Origin: Bacteroidetes bacterium UBA4416
GTDB lineage: Bacteria; Bacteroidota; Bacteroidia; B-17B0; Aurantibacillaceae
NCBI GenBank assembly: GCA_002390745.1
Contig: DGQK01000063.1
Coordinates: 288,602-306,952 of the forward strand
Length of the DNA: 18,351 nucleotides
Direction: 5' to 3'
Positions within the stretch are counted from its first letter, which is position 1. Each line of letters starts with the position of its first letter. Both the position numbers and the translations under genes were made by a program. The notes beneath the pieces are model-generated. The model ran no database searches. It had not been told where the DNA came from and saw only the letters and a program-made list of their open reading frames with translations. This document shows, piece after piece, positions 1 through 9,700 of the stretch.

Positions 1-3000
1 TGAGCCTGATGTTCCGGTCGTGCTCCATTCCAAAAAACCATAGTTCGTGAAATACCTGTGCGGTGTTGGTGGTACTACGGGTAAAGGTCATACCGTCGAG
101 CCTGAGCATTTCCTTATTCCCGGCATCAGAAACATTGTGCCAGGTGAAACCTGTTTTAAACAGGTCTTTATGCTTCAACGCGATCTTATCTACCAACAGA
201 TCGTACGGATATTGCTGATTGCTCATGGCTTCTACCGTGCCGGACGCTACCTGCGCCAACAGGCCGGAAAAAGATTGCTGTGGATCTGCCGCTGTACGGA
301 TCGTCAGCATATTTACAAAAAAGCCCACAAGGCCGGTCAGTTCCTGCTGCTCTCTTCCGGCCACCGGGATACCGATGCTTAGGTCTGTTTTACCGGTGTA
401 TTTCTGCAACAAGACCTTTATAACTGCCATAAGCCCCATAAACACAGTGGCGTGACGCTGCACACAATACCGGGAAAAGGCTTCTGCTTCCTGCCCGGAA
501 ATCTCAAAATCCAGCACACCAACTTCGCCTGCACTTGCTCCGGATGTATCGTATGGAAAATGAACCGGCCTGGACATGCCGCTCAATTTCGAAAGCCAGT
601 AGGCCTCCTGCTGCTTTCCATGCTCACCTTCCAGGAAGCGGTTGTGCCATGCCGAATAATCTTTGTAATGAACCGTGATCTCAGCAAGCCCGGCAGTGTC
701 TTTCTGAGAAAGCAAATCTGCAAATTCTTTAAAGAGGATATCGAAAGACCACTCATCGGATATGATATGGTGAATGTTGAATAGTAACAAATGATCGCTT
801 TCGGAAAAGCTGAGAAGCTTTACTTCATAAAGAGGTGCCGTTTTAAAATCAAACAAACGCCTGGTAGCCGTTGCCAAAAACTGACCGGCCTCTTTTTTTG
901 CGATATGGGTAATGTGCTCTAAGGGCGGCTTTACCCCTTCATGAATGAATTGCTTCAACTCGCCGTTTACCAGGTGGAAAGAGGTTCTGAGACACTCATG
1001 CCTTTCCGTCAATTGTTCCAGTGCATACTCTATGCGCGCCATATCCGGTTTCCCGCTAAGCTCATACACGACCGAAATCGTATATTTTGAAGATGTCTTA
1101 TTGATCTCCTGGTTAACCCACAGCCTTTTCTGGGCCTGGGAGGTGGCATAACCATCCGCTGAAGGAAGCGGAACAATCCTATCGTATCCGCTCACAGCGG
1201 TTCTGCCCTCCAGGTACTTCGAAATTCCCTGAATGGAAGGCGCGTTAAAAAAGCCTGTAATGGAAACTTTTACTCCCAATGTTTCCTGTATCAGGGATAT
1301 GACCTTTATCGCTTTAATGCTGTTGCCTCCGATCTCAAAGAAATCGCTGTCTGTACTTATCTCCTTAAGCTTTAATACCTCTTTCCATATCCCTGTCAAT
1401 ACCTGCTCCGTATGGTTCTGCGGCAATACGATGTTGCGGTTTTCTGTTTCGCCCGGCAGCGGCAAGACCCTCAGGTTGATCTTTCCGTTTTTATTCAGAG
1501 GAAATTCATCCACCGGAATCACATAGGAAGGGATCATATAGTCCGGTACTTCCGATTTAAGAAAGCGCCGGATCAGGTCTGTATTTTCTGCATGCTCTCC
1601 TTTCACGTAAGCGATCAGCTCAAGCCCCGTATCTCCGGCGCCGGCATAGGGCAGCACCAAAGCCTTATCGATACCTGCATAGCTATTCAATTTGTTTTCG
1701 AGGTATAGTAACTCGATCCTGTACCCTCTCACTTTTACCTGCTTGTCCTTTCTCCTGACAAACACCAGCTGCTGCTCGTCATTCCAGTATCCGTAATCGC
1801 CTGTTTTATATAAACGTTCACCTGCCCTGTAAGGGTCCTGAATAAATTTGGCGGCCGTTTGCTCATCATCGTTGAGATACCCTTTGGCAAGCCCGGTTCC
1901 GCCAATGTATATTTCGCCGGTTAATCCCAAAGGCAGGCGGTTCAGACTATGATCCAGGACATAGAGGCGAGTTCCGGAAACCGGCCTGCCAATCGGGAGA
2001 TAGCTCTGTTCTTCAGCAACAGCGCCAACGACATAGTAGCTCGAATAAACCGTGCCTTCTGTGGGCCCATATACATGAACCAGGCTGTTCCCGTATTTCC
2101 GGTAGGAGATGGCTTTCCGGATATGCTTTACGGATGCCTGCTCTCCCCCGAAATAGATCTTATTGAAGTGCCTGATCAGCTCAGGTTGATGATCGATGAG
2201 CTGATTAAACAGCTGCGTGGTGATAAACAGCAAATTGTTGACGCCATGCCTGCGCACAAGAGCGGACAGCTCATCCAGTGACATTCGCTCTTCTTCGTGA
2301 ACCAGCAGGGTAGCGCCATTTAAAAAGGTGCCGAATATCTCCGTGACAGAACCGTCGAAGCTGTAATTCGCCATATTCATCCCTACATCCCCGGCTTGCA
2401 GTTCGAAAAAATTACTTTCTTTTACCAGGCGCACCACAGAGCGGTGCTCTACCGCCACGCCTTTCGGACGGCCTGTTGTGCCGGATGTGAACATCACATA
2501 GGCCGTATCCGAGCCTCTGATCTCCACAGCAGGATTTACCGGATTTCCTGTTTCAGAAAGCTGAACGTCTATCAGGTAGGCCGGCAGGCCGAATTGCAGG
2601 ATAACGGAGGTATTCTTCCCGGAGGTGATCATCAGCACCGATTCAGACACTGCCAGGGCATGCTCTATCTGCGATGCCGTTGATTCGGTATAGAGCGGTA
2701 CATAGGCACAGCCGGCTTTCAATACGCCCAGCATCGCCACATACATCCAGGGACTTTTTTCCAACAGCAATGCCACCTTAGCGCCTGCTTTTATCCCGTA
2801 ATCATTGATCAGTGCATAGGCCACCTCATTGGCCAGGGCATTCATCTGACGATAGGTATACATGTTGTCCTCAAAAATCAGGGCGCAGCTTTCCGCGCTC
2901 ACAGCAAGTCGTTCTTCAAAAACAGAAACGATGGTATCATCCGCCGGAATCGCCGGAGCCGCAAAAGCTATTCGCTCCAGGGTATCCACCTCCTCCCCCG

Positions 3001-6000
3001 GCAAAAAGCCGATGCAGGATAAAGGCTTTTCCGGATCTGCCAGCAGGGAGGCGATAAAGCGTTGCCAGTAGAAAAACCAACGGTCGATGTGTGCGGCATC
3101 AAATAGCTCCGGAGCGTACTCAAAGGAAAGGGCAAGCGCTCCGTTTTTTTCCGTCCCATAAATCCATAAGGGGTATTTAGCATAAGAGGTTTGCATGGCA
3201 TAAGGCTGTGCCGAAATACCCAGCTCTGCCAGCTCTGAAGCCAAAGAGCTCTCTGCGTGCCATGTAAAGCCGCTGTCAAACAGGTCTTCCCGGATCTCCA
3301 GTTCTTCCTTGATTTCCATGAGCGGAATATCCTGATACTTATCTGCCCACTGAAGTGCCTGTTTTACCTGCTGAATCATGGACACATAGGTGTCATCGTC
3401 CTTCACTTCTGTTTTTACAGGCATGAGGTTGACAAAGTTGCCCAGCTGATTGGCATTGGCACGTGATCTGCCGCTAAACGGCACTCCAAGCGTTACCGCG
3501 GGATGATCCGTTAAACGAAACATCAGACCATGCAGGCTGGCCAGCAGGACATTAAACAGTGTGACGCTGTGCTTAGAGGCCGCCGCTTTCATTCCGGAAA
3601 CAAGCGCTGCATCCAGGTTGTAATGCTTCACCACAGAGGCCTGATTGCCCTGAAGCAGTTCCGTTTTTTGCCATGGCAATACTACGTTTTCCACATCACC
3701 TAATTGTTGTTCCCAATAGCGAACCGCTTCCTCAACGTGCGAACGCTGTAAGGTTTCCTGTTGCGGAGCGGCCTGGCTCAGACCCGGGCTTGTTTTTTCC
3801 CATGTCACATCCGCCTGTGCCGGGCTGAGCGCGTAGGCTTTAAAGATCTGCCTGAACCAAAGATCCAGCGACCAGGCATCCATGATGATGTGGTGTACCA
3901 GCATGCTCAGGACATGCGTTGTAGCATCCAGCTCATAAAGGGAAATTTTAAATAATGGCGGAGCAGAAAGATCGAAAGGAGAAAGGGCTGCGGCCTGAAT
4001 CTCCCGCTCGATAGCCTCCATCGTCGTATCACTTTCTTTGCATACCTTTTTTTCCAATGTAAAAGGGATGTTTTCTAACACGGATTGCACAGGTTCCGCT
4101 TCCTGTTCGGTAAAGCAGGTTCTTAAGATCGCATTTTCCCGGATGGTTTTCTCAATGGCCTTTTCCAGAAGGCCTGTGTCCAGCGGTCCGCTGAGCCTGC
4201 AAATAAACGGAATGGCATAGTTGGCGTGCTCCTTTCGTTTTTCGTTGATCCAGAATTGCTTTTGGGTGGCGGATAAGGGCGCTGATGCAGGCTTCCCGTC
4301 CCGCGTGCTTTCCGGCATCGCTTCTTCTTTGGGCAGCTCTTCCAACACAAGGCCTTTTGAAAATTCGCTCAGCTGTGGTTTATCAAATACATCCGTCACA
4401 GGGCAGATGATCCCAAAACGTTCTTCAAGGATAGCCACGATTTTGATGGCATCGAGGCTATGGCCTCCTAAATGAAAAAAATCATCCGAGGGATTCAATG
4501 CCTCAACGCCAAGAACATCTTTCCAGATAGCAGCCATCACCTGCTCATTGGCATTCAGCGTCGCTTTGGGCATTTCGGCCTTTGAGGATAGTTCGTGGGA
4601 TAGCTCCGCCAGCCTGGAAGCGTCTACTTTTCCGTTAGCAGTCAACGGAAAAGACGCCAGCCGGATGAAGTGCGAGGGCATCATGTAAGATGGCAGCCAC
4701 TCATTCAAAAAAGAACGGCAGGCATCTTCTTCAATGGACGTGGAAGATGTATAAAACATCAGCAGTTTATTTTCGTCAACCATCGCGTACGCTTCGGTTA
4801 TTCCATCAAACTGAAGTGCGGCATGATTCAATTCACCCAGGGCAATGCGGTTTCCCTGCACTTTTACCTGATCGTCTATCCTCCACAGGAACTCCAGGTT
4901 CCCATCTGGCAGGCGGCGGGCCATGTCCCCGGTTTTGTAAGCGTAGGTGCCTTTATGAGATGAAGACTGATAAAAGCCGGAGCTGCTTTTCGTCATTTTA
5001 CCGAGGTATCCCGAAGCAACGCCGATGCCCTCTATCCATAGCTCGCCGATACCACCCACAGGACATGGCTCTTCAAGCCCGTTCAATACCAGAACCTGTG
5101 TATTGCTGATGGGCTTTCCGATTGGTATGTTTTTAGACGAGCCATTCGCCTCGACCTTATACACGGTAGCACACACAGCACACTCTGTAGGCCCGTATGC
5201 ATTATAGTAATTCAGCCGGGCGGCATAATGGTGTGCATCTTCGGCAATGGCTTTTTCGCCGGCGGTGACCAGCGTTTTTAAATAAGGCAGATCCGCTTTT
5301 TTCAGCTCATGCAGGTATACCGGAGGCAGCACGCACATGCTCACCTGATGGTAGTTCATGAAGGCCACAAAAGAAGCCGTACTCAGCTGAACTCTGTCAT
5401 GTATCACGAGGGTTGCCCCGGATAACAACGCAATGAAAATTTCGTACAGGGAGGCGTCGAAGGATGCAGAAGCAAAGGCCAGCACGCGATCCCGGGGCGT
5501 AATCCCAAACCGGGAGATCTGATCGAGGCAGGTATTCACGATCCCGGAATGATGCACGATAACGCCCGACGGCTCGCCCGATGAGCCGGAGGTGTAGATC
5601 ATATAAGCGCCATCGGAGCCCGATATACCCGGAGCGGCCATATCGTGTATTGAAGTACCGCTCATCCGATCTGCATCAAAAAGCTGATACCCTGCTCCGG
5701 TAATCGCCGCTTTCGTTTCGTGGTTGACCATCACGACTTTGGATCCGGCATGTTTCAGGATATAGTCAATGCGCTTTAACGGAAGATGCGCATCAACCGG
5801 CAGATAAACGGCTCCGGCTTTCATAACAGCGAGCATGGCAGCTATCCAGCTTCCCTGACGCGGCAGCATCACGGCAACAGGATCTCCCTTTTTCACGTGG
5901 AAATCACGGATCAGCTGATTTGCCATTGTTGTACTCCAGGCATCCAGCTCAAGGTAGGAATAGCTTTTCTGAGCGTCAGTAAGTGCATGAGCGCCCGGAT

Positions 6001-6721
6001 GAGCGGCAACCGCCTGGCGGAATTGCTCCAGGAGCGTTCTGTTTTTGAGAGCATCATTCTCATCTTCCGGAAGCAGATGCTCGATTTCCGGATCGTTGTG
6101 AGCAAACACATCTTTGAGAAGCTGGTCCGGATCACCAAGCCGGGCAAATACCTGCCCTGCTTTTTCTTTCAATTGATCTACCAGCACTGCATCGGCATTA
6201 GCGAATGTTGCGGCAACGCTCAACTGCTGATCGTTTCTTTCGATATCTATACACAAGCCCCATCCTTTTTTTTCTGTTGGGGCTGTGTGAACACCCGAAT
6301 GACTTATCAGAATGGAATGTTCGTTAAGACGAACAGATCCCTGATCCAGGGATCCCGAGTGGTTATAGGAGTTGCTAAGGGCTGCGGCCGCTGATTTCAT
6401 GGCGGCCTTCAGGCTTGCTTCTTTTTGAACGGAAATAAATACCGGCACAGGTAAGCCTCCGGCCTGAACCGGCGGCACATACAGCCTCAGGCCTGACTGA
6501 TAATGGTAATGCGTCACTGCTACTGCCATGACCGAAGTAATGACAGCCAGTTCTGAGAAAGGGTCCTTCATGGCAATCGCATCCAGCCAGGCCAATTGTT
6601 CCTGCGTAAGCCTGATCCCGAATTTCTGCGGACCATTCTTTTCCCATACAAATGGCAACAGCTCATGCCTGATCACACGATTTTCCGAATCAGCTGTGTT
6701 TATGTCGTTCCAGTGTTCCAT
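1..6721 (-). CDS. NRPS, 3'-partial: C-lobe remnant-A-T-C-A-T-C
   Basis: Two-module NRPS subunit whose frame runs from ATG (6721-6719) off the window end, 2240 codons without a stop. Residues about 15-215 are the C-terminal half of a condensation domain with no HHxxxDG. A-1 is about 226-700, T-1 carries LGGHS (S755), and C-1 is about 800-1235 with HHIIMDAWS (H944, D948). A-2 is about 1255-1750, T-2 carries IGGNS (S1801), and C-2 starts near 1850 with HHIISDEWS (H1985, D1989) and is cut by the edge. Specificity residues by eye: A-1 DAYVVAAVCK, nearest to aromatic codes such as Phe DAWTIAAICK; A-2 DGTFYGVVYK, 8 of 10 positions shared with the Ile code DGFFLGVVYK. A-1 has non-canonical cores. No epimerase or tailoring domain is visible between modules. 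The gene lies 15 bases after the hybrid PKS-NRPS, which supplies its upstream chain. Confidence 0.95.
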   Translation of the reverse strand, partial: MEHWNDINTADSENRVIRHELLPFVWEKNGPQKFGIRLTQEQLAWLDAIAMKDPFSELAVITSVMAVAVTHYHYQSGLRLYVPPVQAGGLPVPVFISVQKEASLKAAMKSAAAALSNSYNHSGSLDQGSVRLNEHSILISHSGVHTAPTEKKGWGLCIDIERNDQQLSVAATFANADAVLVDQLKEKAGQVFARLGDPDQLLKDVFAHNDPEIEHLLPEDENDALKNRTLLEQFRQAVAAHPGAHALTDAQKSYSYLELDAWSTTMANQLIRDFHVKKGDPVAVMLPRQGSWIAAMLAVMKAGAVYLPVDAHLPLKRIDYILKHAGSKVVMVNHETKAAITGAGYQLFDADRMSGTSIHDMAAPGISGSDGAYMIYTSGSSGEPSGVIVHHSGIVNTCLDQISRFGITPRDRVLAFASASFDASLYEIFIALLSGATLVIHDRVQLSTASFVAFMNYHQVSMCVLPPVYLHELKKADLPYLKTLVTAGEKAIAEDAHHYAARLNYYNAYGPTECAVCATVYKVEANGSSKNIPIGKPISNTQVLVLNGLEEPCPVGGIGELWIEGIGVASGYLGKMTKSSSGFYQSSSHKGTYAYKTGDMARRLPDGNLEFLWRIDDQVKVQGNRIALGELNHAALQFDGITEAYAMVDENKLLMFYTSSTSIEEDACRSFLNEWLPSYMMPSHFIRLASFPLTANGKVDASRLAELSHELSSKAEMPKATLNANEQVMAAIWKDVLGVEALNPSDDFFHLGGHSLDAIKIVAILEERFGIICPVTDVFDKPQLSEFSKGLVLEELPKEEAMPESTRDGKPASAPLSATQKQFWINEKRKEHANYAIPFICRLSGPLDTGLLEKAIEKTIRENAILRTCFTEQEAEPVQSVLENIPFTLEKKVCKESDTTMEAIEREIQAAALSPFDLSAPPLFKISLYELDATTHVLSMLVHHIIMDAWSLDLWFRQIFKAYALSPAQADVTWEKTSPGLSQAAPQQETLQRSHVEEAVRYWEQQLGDVENVVLPWQKTELLQGNQASVVKHYNLDAALVSGMKAAASKHSVTLFNVLLASLHGLMFRLTDHPAVTLGVPFSGRSRANANQLGNFVNLMPVKTEVKDDDTYVSMIQQVKQALQWADKYQDIPLMEIKEELEIREDLFDSGFTWHAESSLASELAELGISAQPYAMQTSYAKYPLWIYGTEKNGALALSFEYAPELFDAAHIDRWFFYWQRFIASLLADPEKPLSCIGFLPGEEVDTLERIAFAAPAIPADDTIVSVFEERLAVSAESCALIFEDNMYTYRQMNALANEVAYALINDYGIKAGAKVALLLEKSPWMYVAMLGVLKAGCAYVPLYTESTASQIEHALAVSESVLMITSGKNTSVILQFGLPAYLIDVQLSETGNPVNPAVEIRGSDTAYVMFTSGTTGRPKGVAVEHRSVVRLVKESNFFELQAGDVGMNMANYSFDGSVTEIFGTFLNGATLLVHEEERMSLDELSALVRRHGVNNLLFITTQLFNQLIDHQPELIRHFNKIYFGGEQASVKHIRKAISYRKYGNSLVHVYGPTEGTVYSSYYVVGAVAEEQSYLPIGRPVSGTRLYVLDHSLNRLPLGLTGEIYIGGTGLAKGYLNDDEQTAAKFIQDPYRAGERLYKTGDYGYWNDEQQLVFVRRKDKQVKVRGYRIELLYLENKLNSYAGIDKALVLPYAGAGDTGLELIAYVKGEHAENTDLIRRFLKSEVPDYMIPSYVIPVDEFPLNKNGKINLRVLPLPGETENRNIVLPQNHTEQVLTGIWKEVLKLKEISTDSDFFEIGGNSIKAIKVISLIQETLGVKVSITGFFNAPSIQGISKYLEGRTAVSGYDRIVPLPSADGYATSQAQKRLWVNQEINKTSSKYTISVVYELSGKPDMARIEYALEQLTERHECLRTSFHLVNGELKQFIHEGVKPPLEHITHIAKKEAGQFLATATRRLFDFKTAPLYEVKLLSFSESDHLLLFNIHHIISDEWSFDILFKEFADLLSQKDTAGLAEITVHYKDYSAWHNRFLEGEHGKQQEAYWLSKLSGMSRPVHFPYDTSGASAGEVGVLDFEISGQEAEAFSRYCVQRHATVFMGLMAVIKVLLQKYTGKTDLSIGIPVAGREQQELTGLVGFFVNMLTIRTAADPQQSFSGLLAQVASGTVEAMSNQQYPYDLLVDKIALKHKDLFKTGFTWHNVSDAGNKEMLRLDGMTFTRSTTNTAQVFHELWFFGMEHDRNIRL
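1472..2959 (-). other. Adenylation domain A-2, Ile/branched-aliphatic-like
   Basis: All cores are canonical: TSGTTGRPKG, FDGSVTE, HVYGPTE, YKTGD, RRKDKQVKVRGYRIEL and NGKIN. The by-eye pocket DGTFYGVVYK is closest to the Ile code DGFFLGVVYK. The two differences (Phe to Thr, Leu to Tyr) could shift the preference to another residue. Confidence 0.8.
4622..6046 (-). other. Adenylation domain A-1 with divergent core motifs
   Basis: Core A3 reads TSGSSGEPSGV, so the usual PKG lysine is Ser (S385). A8 reads WRIDDQVKVQGNRIALGE in place of GRxDxQVKxRGxRIELGE. A4 (FDASLYE), A5 (NAYGPTE), A7 (YKTGD) and the A10 lysine (NGKVD) are intact. It is probably functional, possibly slower. The code DAYVVAAVCK suggests an aromatic or large hydrophobic residue with low certainty. 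Confidence 0.8.
6077..6679 (-). other. Orphan C-terminal lobe of a condensation domain
   Basis: About 200 residues before A-1 follow the usual C-lobe order: a helix (RLTQEQLAWLDAIAM), a PV segment (RLYVPPVQ), a strand and helix (LPVPVFISVQKEASLKAAM), then WGLCIDIERNDQQLSVAATF and a final helix before the A domain. The catalytic N-lobe with HHxxxDG is absent. It cannot catalyse condensation alone. A docking or scaffold role facing the upstream C domain is plausible but inferred. Confidence 0.7.
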
Positions 6722-6739
6722 GACTTAAGCTTTCCCTTA
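6722..6739 (-). promoter_or_regulatory. Short intergenic gap with weak ribosome-binding site
   Basis: From the TAA stop of the hybrid PKS-NRPS to the ATG of the next gene there are 15 non-coding bases. TAAGGGAAAG, which includes the stop, is the only purine-rich candidate site and sits rather far from the ATG. There is no room for a promoter or terminator, which supports one transcript. Confidence 0.55.
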
Positions 6740-9700
6740 CAGATTCAATTTAATATCAATATTTTTTAGTGTGTGTTGCGCCGGCCCTGTGTTCTTTGCT
6801 TCAAAATCCAGATCACTTACAGGGCGGTCCGCATGTTTCAAAATACTCCGCAACAGGCTCCGGTATTGGCTTGCCAGCGCGTTAAGGGTCGACTCTTTAA
6901 ATACCTGTGTCCTGTAAATAAAATGGATGAGCAGTTTATCTTTATGCACATCTGCAATTAACCAAAGATCGTAATGCGAATAATCATAGGTTCCCCGGAT
7001 CTGGGAAATATTCCAATCCACATTATTTACCAGGTCGAACTTCATGTCATTAAACTGATTCCATGTAAATATAACATTATAAAGGTCCCTTTGACCGGAA
7101 CTTTGCTGTGTGTTCCGGTCTGCATAAAAGGCATCGCTATCCAGGAAGGATTTATACTTCATCATTTCCTGGAGTTTTCTTTTGACATTCTGTAACACGG
7201 TAGAAAAGCTTTCCTTTCCGGAAATTTCCGTTGCAAGCGGCAGCTCCTTTAAAAAATAGCCAATGATACCTTCTGTTTCCAGGGAATCACGCCCCGAGTC
7301 GGGTGTTCCTACGGGAATGAGGGAAGCACCTGTCCATTTGTGCAGCAGAACCTTAAAGGCGGATAACATGAGCATGTACAAAGAAACGCCGCGGGTTTTG
7401 CCGAGTTCTTTAAGCTCTGCATACTCTTCGGTGATTTCCAGTGTAAAGCAAGCGGCTTCCTTATTTTTTTTCGATGCAGGCAAGCGGTCATACGGCAGGG
7501 GAAGCGGATTTTTGCTGCACTGTTCCATTTCAGCTCTCAACCAGGCGACAGCTTCTTTTTCGGTCGCAGGGTCTGTTTGCCGGCTCCGCATGTGCTCCAT
7601 GAACGTAAACGGGAGAGGAGGCAATTCGCCGCTTTGCCCTTCACTGATCTGCTGATAGGATCTCAGGAAGTCTTCCATTAAAATCCTGACAGACCAGATA
7701 TCGCTGATGATATGATGGAGGCAGGTCACCAGGATGTGCCTGGCTTTGCTGATCCGGAGAATCCCGGCAACAAACACGTCTGCTTCATGCAGTTTAAAGC
7801 GGTGATGAAAATAGCGTTTCACAAACGCATCGCTTTTTTCTGTCTGAAGGGCTTCCGGCAATCCGCTCAGATCTTCAAATTCCAGGTGAAAGTTAGCACC
7901 CTCTGCCACATGCTGCTGAACCGTTCCTTTATGATTGATAAACGCTGTGCGGAGCGCGGCGTGTTTCTTTATGGTATTGGCAAATGCCTGCCGGCAGATG
8001 TCAACGTCCAACTCTCCGTCAATGGTCCAGGCTCCTGAAATATTGAACAGGGCGGATGGCTCCATCTGCTCGCTTAACCAGATCCTCATCTGGGGCCTCG
8101 AAAGCTCATATACCTCAGGCTGTACAGAAGAAGGACTGTTTTCTACCGGCCCTGCTGCCTGTTCCTCCGACACTTTTCCATCAATATAGGCAGCCAATTC
8201 GGCAATGGTCGGGTAATCGTACAGGTCGTAAAACTCAAACTTCTGGTTGAATCGCGCATTCAGCCTCATCATGAACTGAGCGCCATTCAGGGAATGCAGG
8301 CCAAGGTCCAGGTAATCCTCCTGGGGTTTTATGTCGTTGATGCCCAGAATATCCGATAAGCTTTTTTGTAAAAACGCTACTGTTGTCACGCCTTCTGTTT
8401 CCTGTTCCTTTTGCCCGGCACCTGTAACCTTAAGGGATGGAGTCAAAGAAGACCTGTAAGCAAAAAACGTGTTGTAAACATCGTAGCTTTTTTCGTTTGA
8501 AACAACAACTTCCCTGCCGCCGGTCTCTGCTATTTTCCAGAACAATTGTACTCCTTTCATTTTGCTTAACAGGGCTGTATCCGCCGATGAGATGGACTTT
8601 AATAAGCCTGTGCCTTCCCAGCCCGACCAGTTGATCACACGGATCGCAGGATCCTGGTATGTCATGACGGCTTCGTTTAAGATGGCATTTGCAACCGCAT
8701 AGGACAGGCTGTGCTGGAAAGACGTAATGGCCAAGACAGATGAAAACATGCTTATGAAATCCGGCCTGGCCTGCTTCGAAAATTCAGCAAGCTCTTTGGC
8801 GCCGTTCAGCTTCGACAGGCATTCGCGCTCTAATTCCTCTATACTGATATCCTCCACAGATGCTGAGGACATCTGACCTGCTGCAAATACAATCCCATTG
8901 ATCGCATCGCCGGAATGAATAGAATTTAAGGCATTTAATAAACTTCCCTCTACAGAAACGTCGGCGCGATGGTAGGTAGCGGCAACCTTAAGCTCCTGTA
9001 AGATTTGCATGCTGTTTCTTACGGCTTCATCATCCGGCGATGAACGCCCGATCAGCACCAGCCGGCACGGTTGTTTTTGTGCAAACGAGCAGGCTATTTC
9101 AAAACCTACTCCTTTTGCGCCGCCAACGATCACATAAAGTCCGTTCTTCCTTACCGCGACCGGCCTGCCTGCACCCTCTTCTGTGAGAGGCGACAGCACA
9201 GGGATGTAGCGCTTGTTGTGCGACAAGAGGCATACATTCATCTGATCGAATGCGCTGAGCTCTTTCACCAGCATCCCGACATCAGTGCCCTTGTCATATA
9301 TTATGGTTTTGTACTTCAGGTCCGGATGCTCAAAGCACATGGTTTTTAACAGAGCAGCGCGGGCAGAAACAACAGCCGTGTTATGAACGCCTGCTTCTTT
9401 CTCCAGGTCGAGGAAGGCCAGCTTCCCGATGCTATATTTATGCTTGATAACGGTTTTAAGCAGGCTTAGTTTTTCCTGCATGGATTGCCTCAATCCCTTC
9501 TTTCCTGCATCGGTCAGGTTGCTATGAATAGCTTCGGTGATATAAACAAGCGTGTATTTCTGATCCGCAGAAGCCTGTTGCTGCGTTTTCAAAAACGACT
9601 CCAGACTATTACCGTTCAGGAATTCCGTGCGATACCCGTTCTTAGACAATGCCTGTGCGACTCGCAGCCCCTCCGTTTCCGAACCAAGGATGATGACATC

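Noticed and set aside
1..1174. Termination of the assembly line here
   Set aside because: The last visible domain is a condensation domain with no thioesterase or reductase, and the frame is still open at the edge, so the line continues outside the window.
5786..6394. 202-codon open frame on the plus strand
   Set aside because: It is antisense to the C-lobe/A-1 coding region, and its translation shows no domain or coherent protein character.
6722..6736. Promoter or terminator between the second and third genes
   Set aside because: Only 15 bases separate them and no hairpin or promoter-like hexamers fit.
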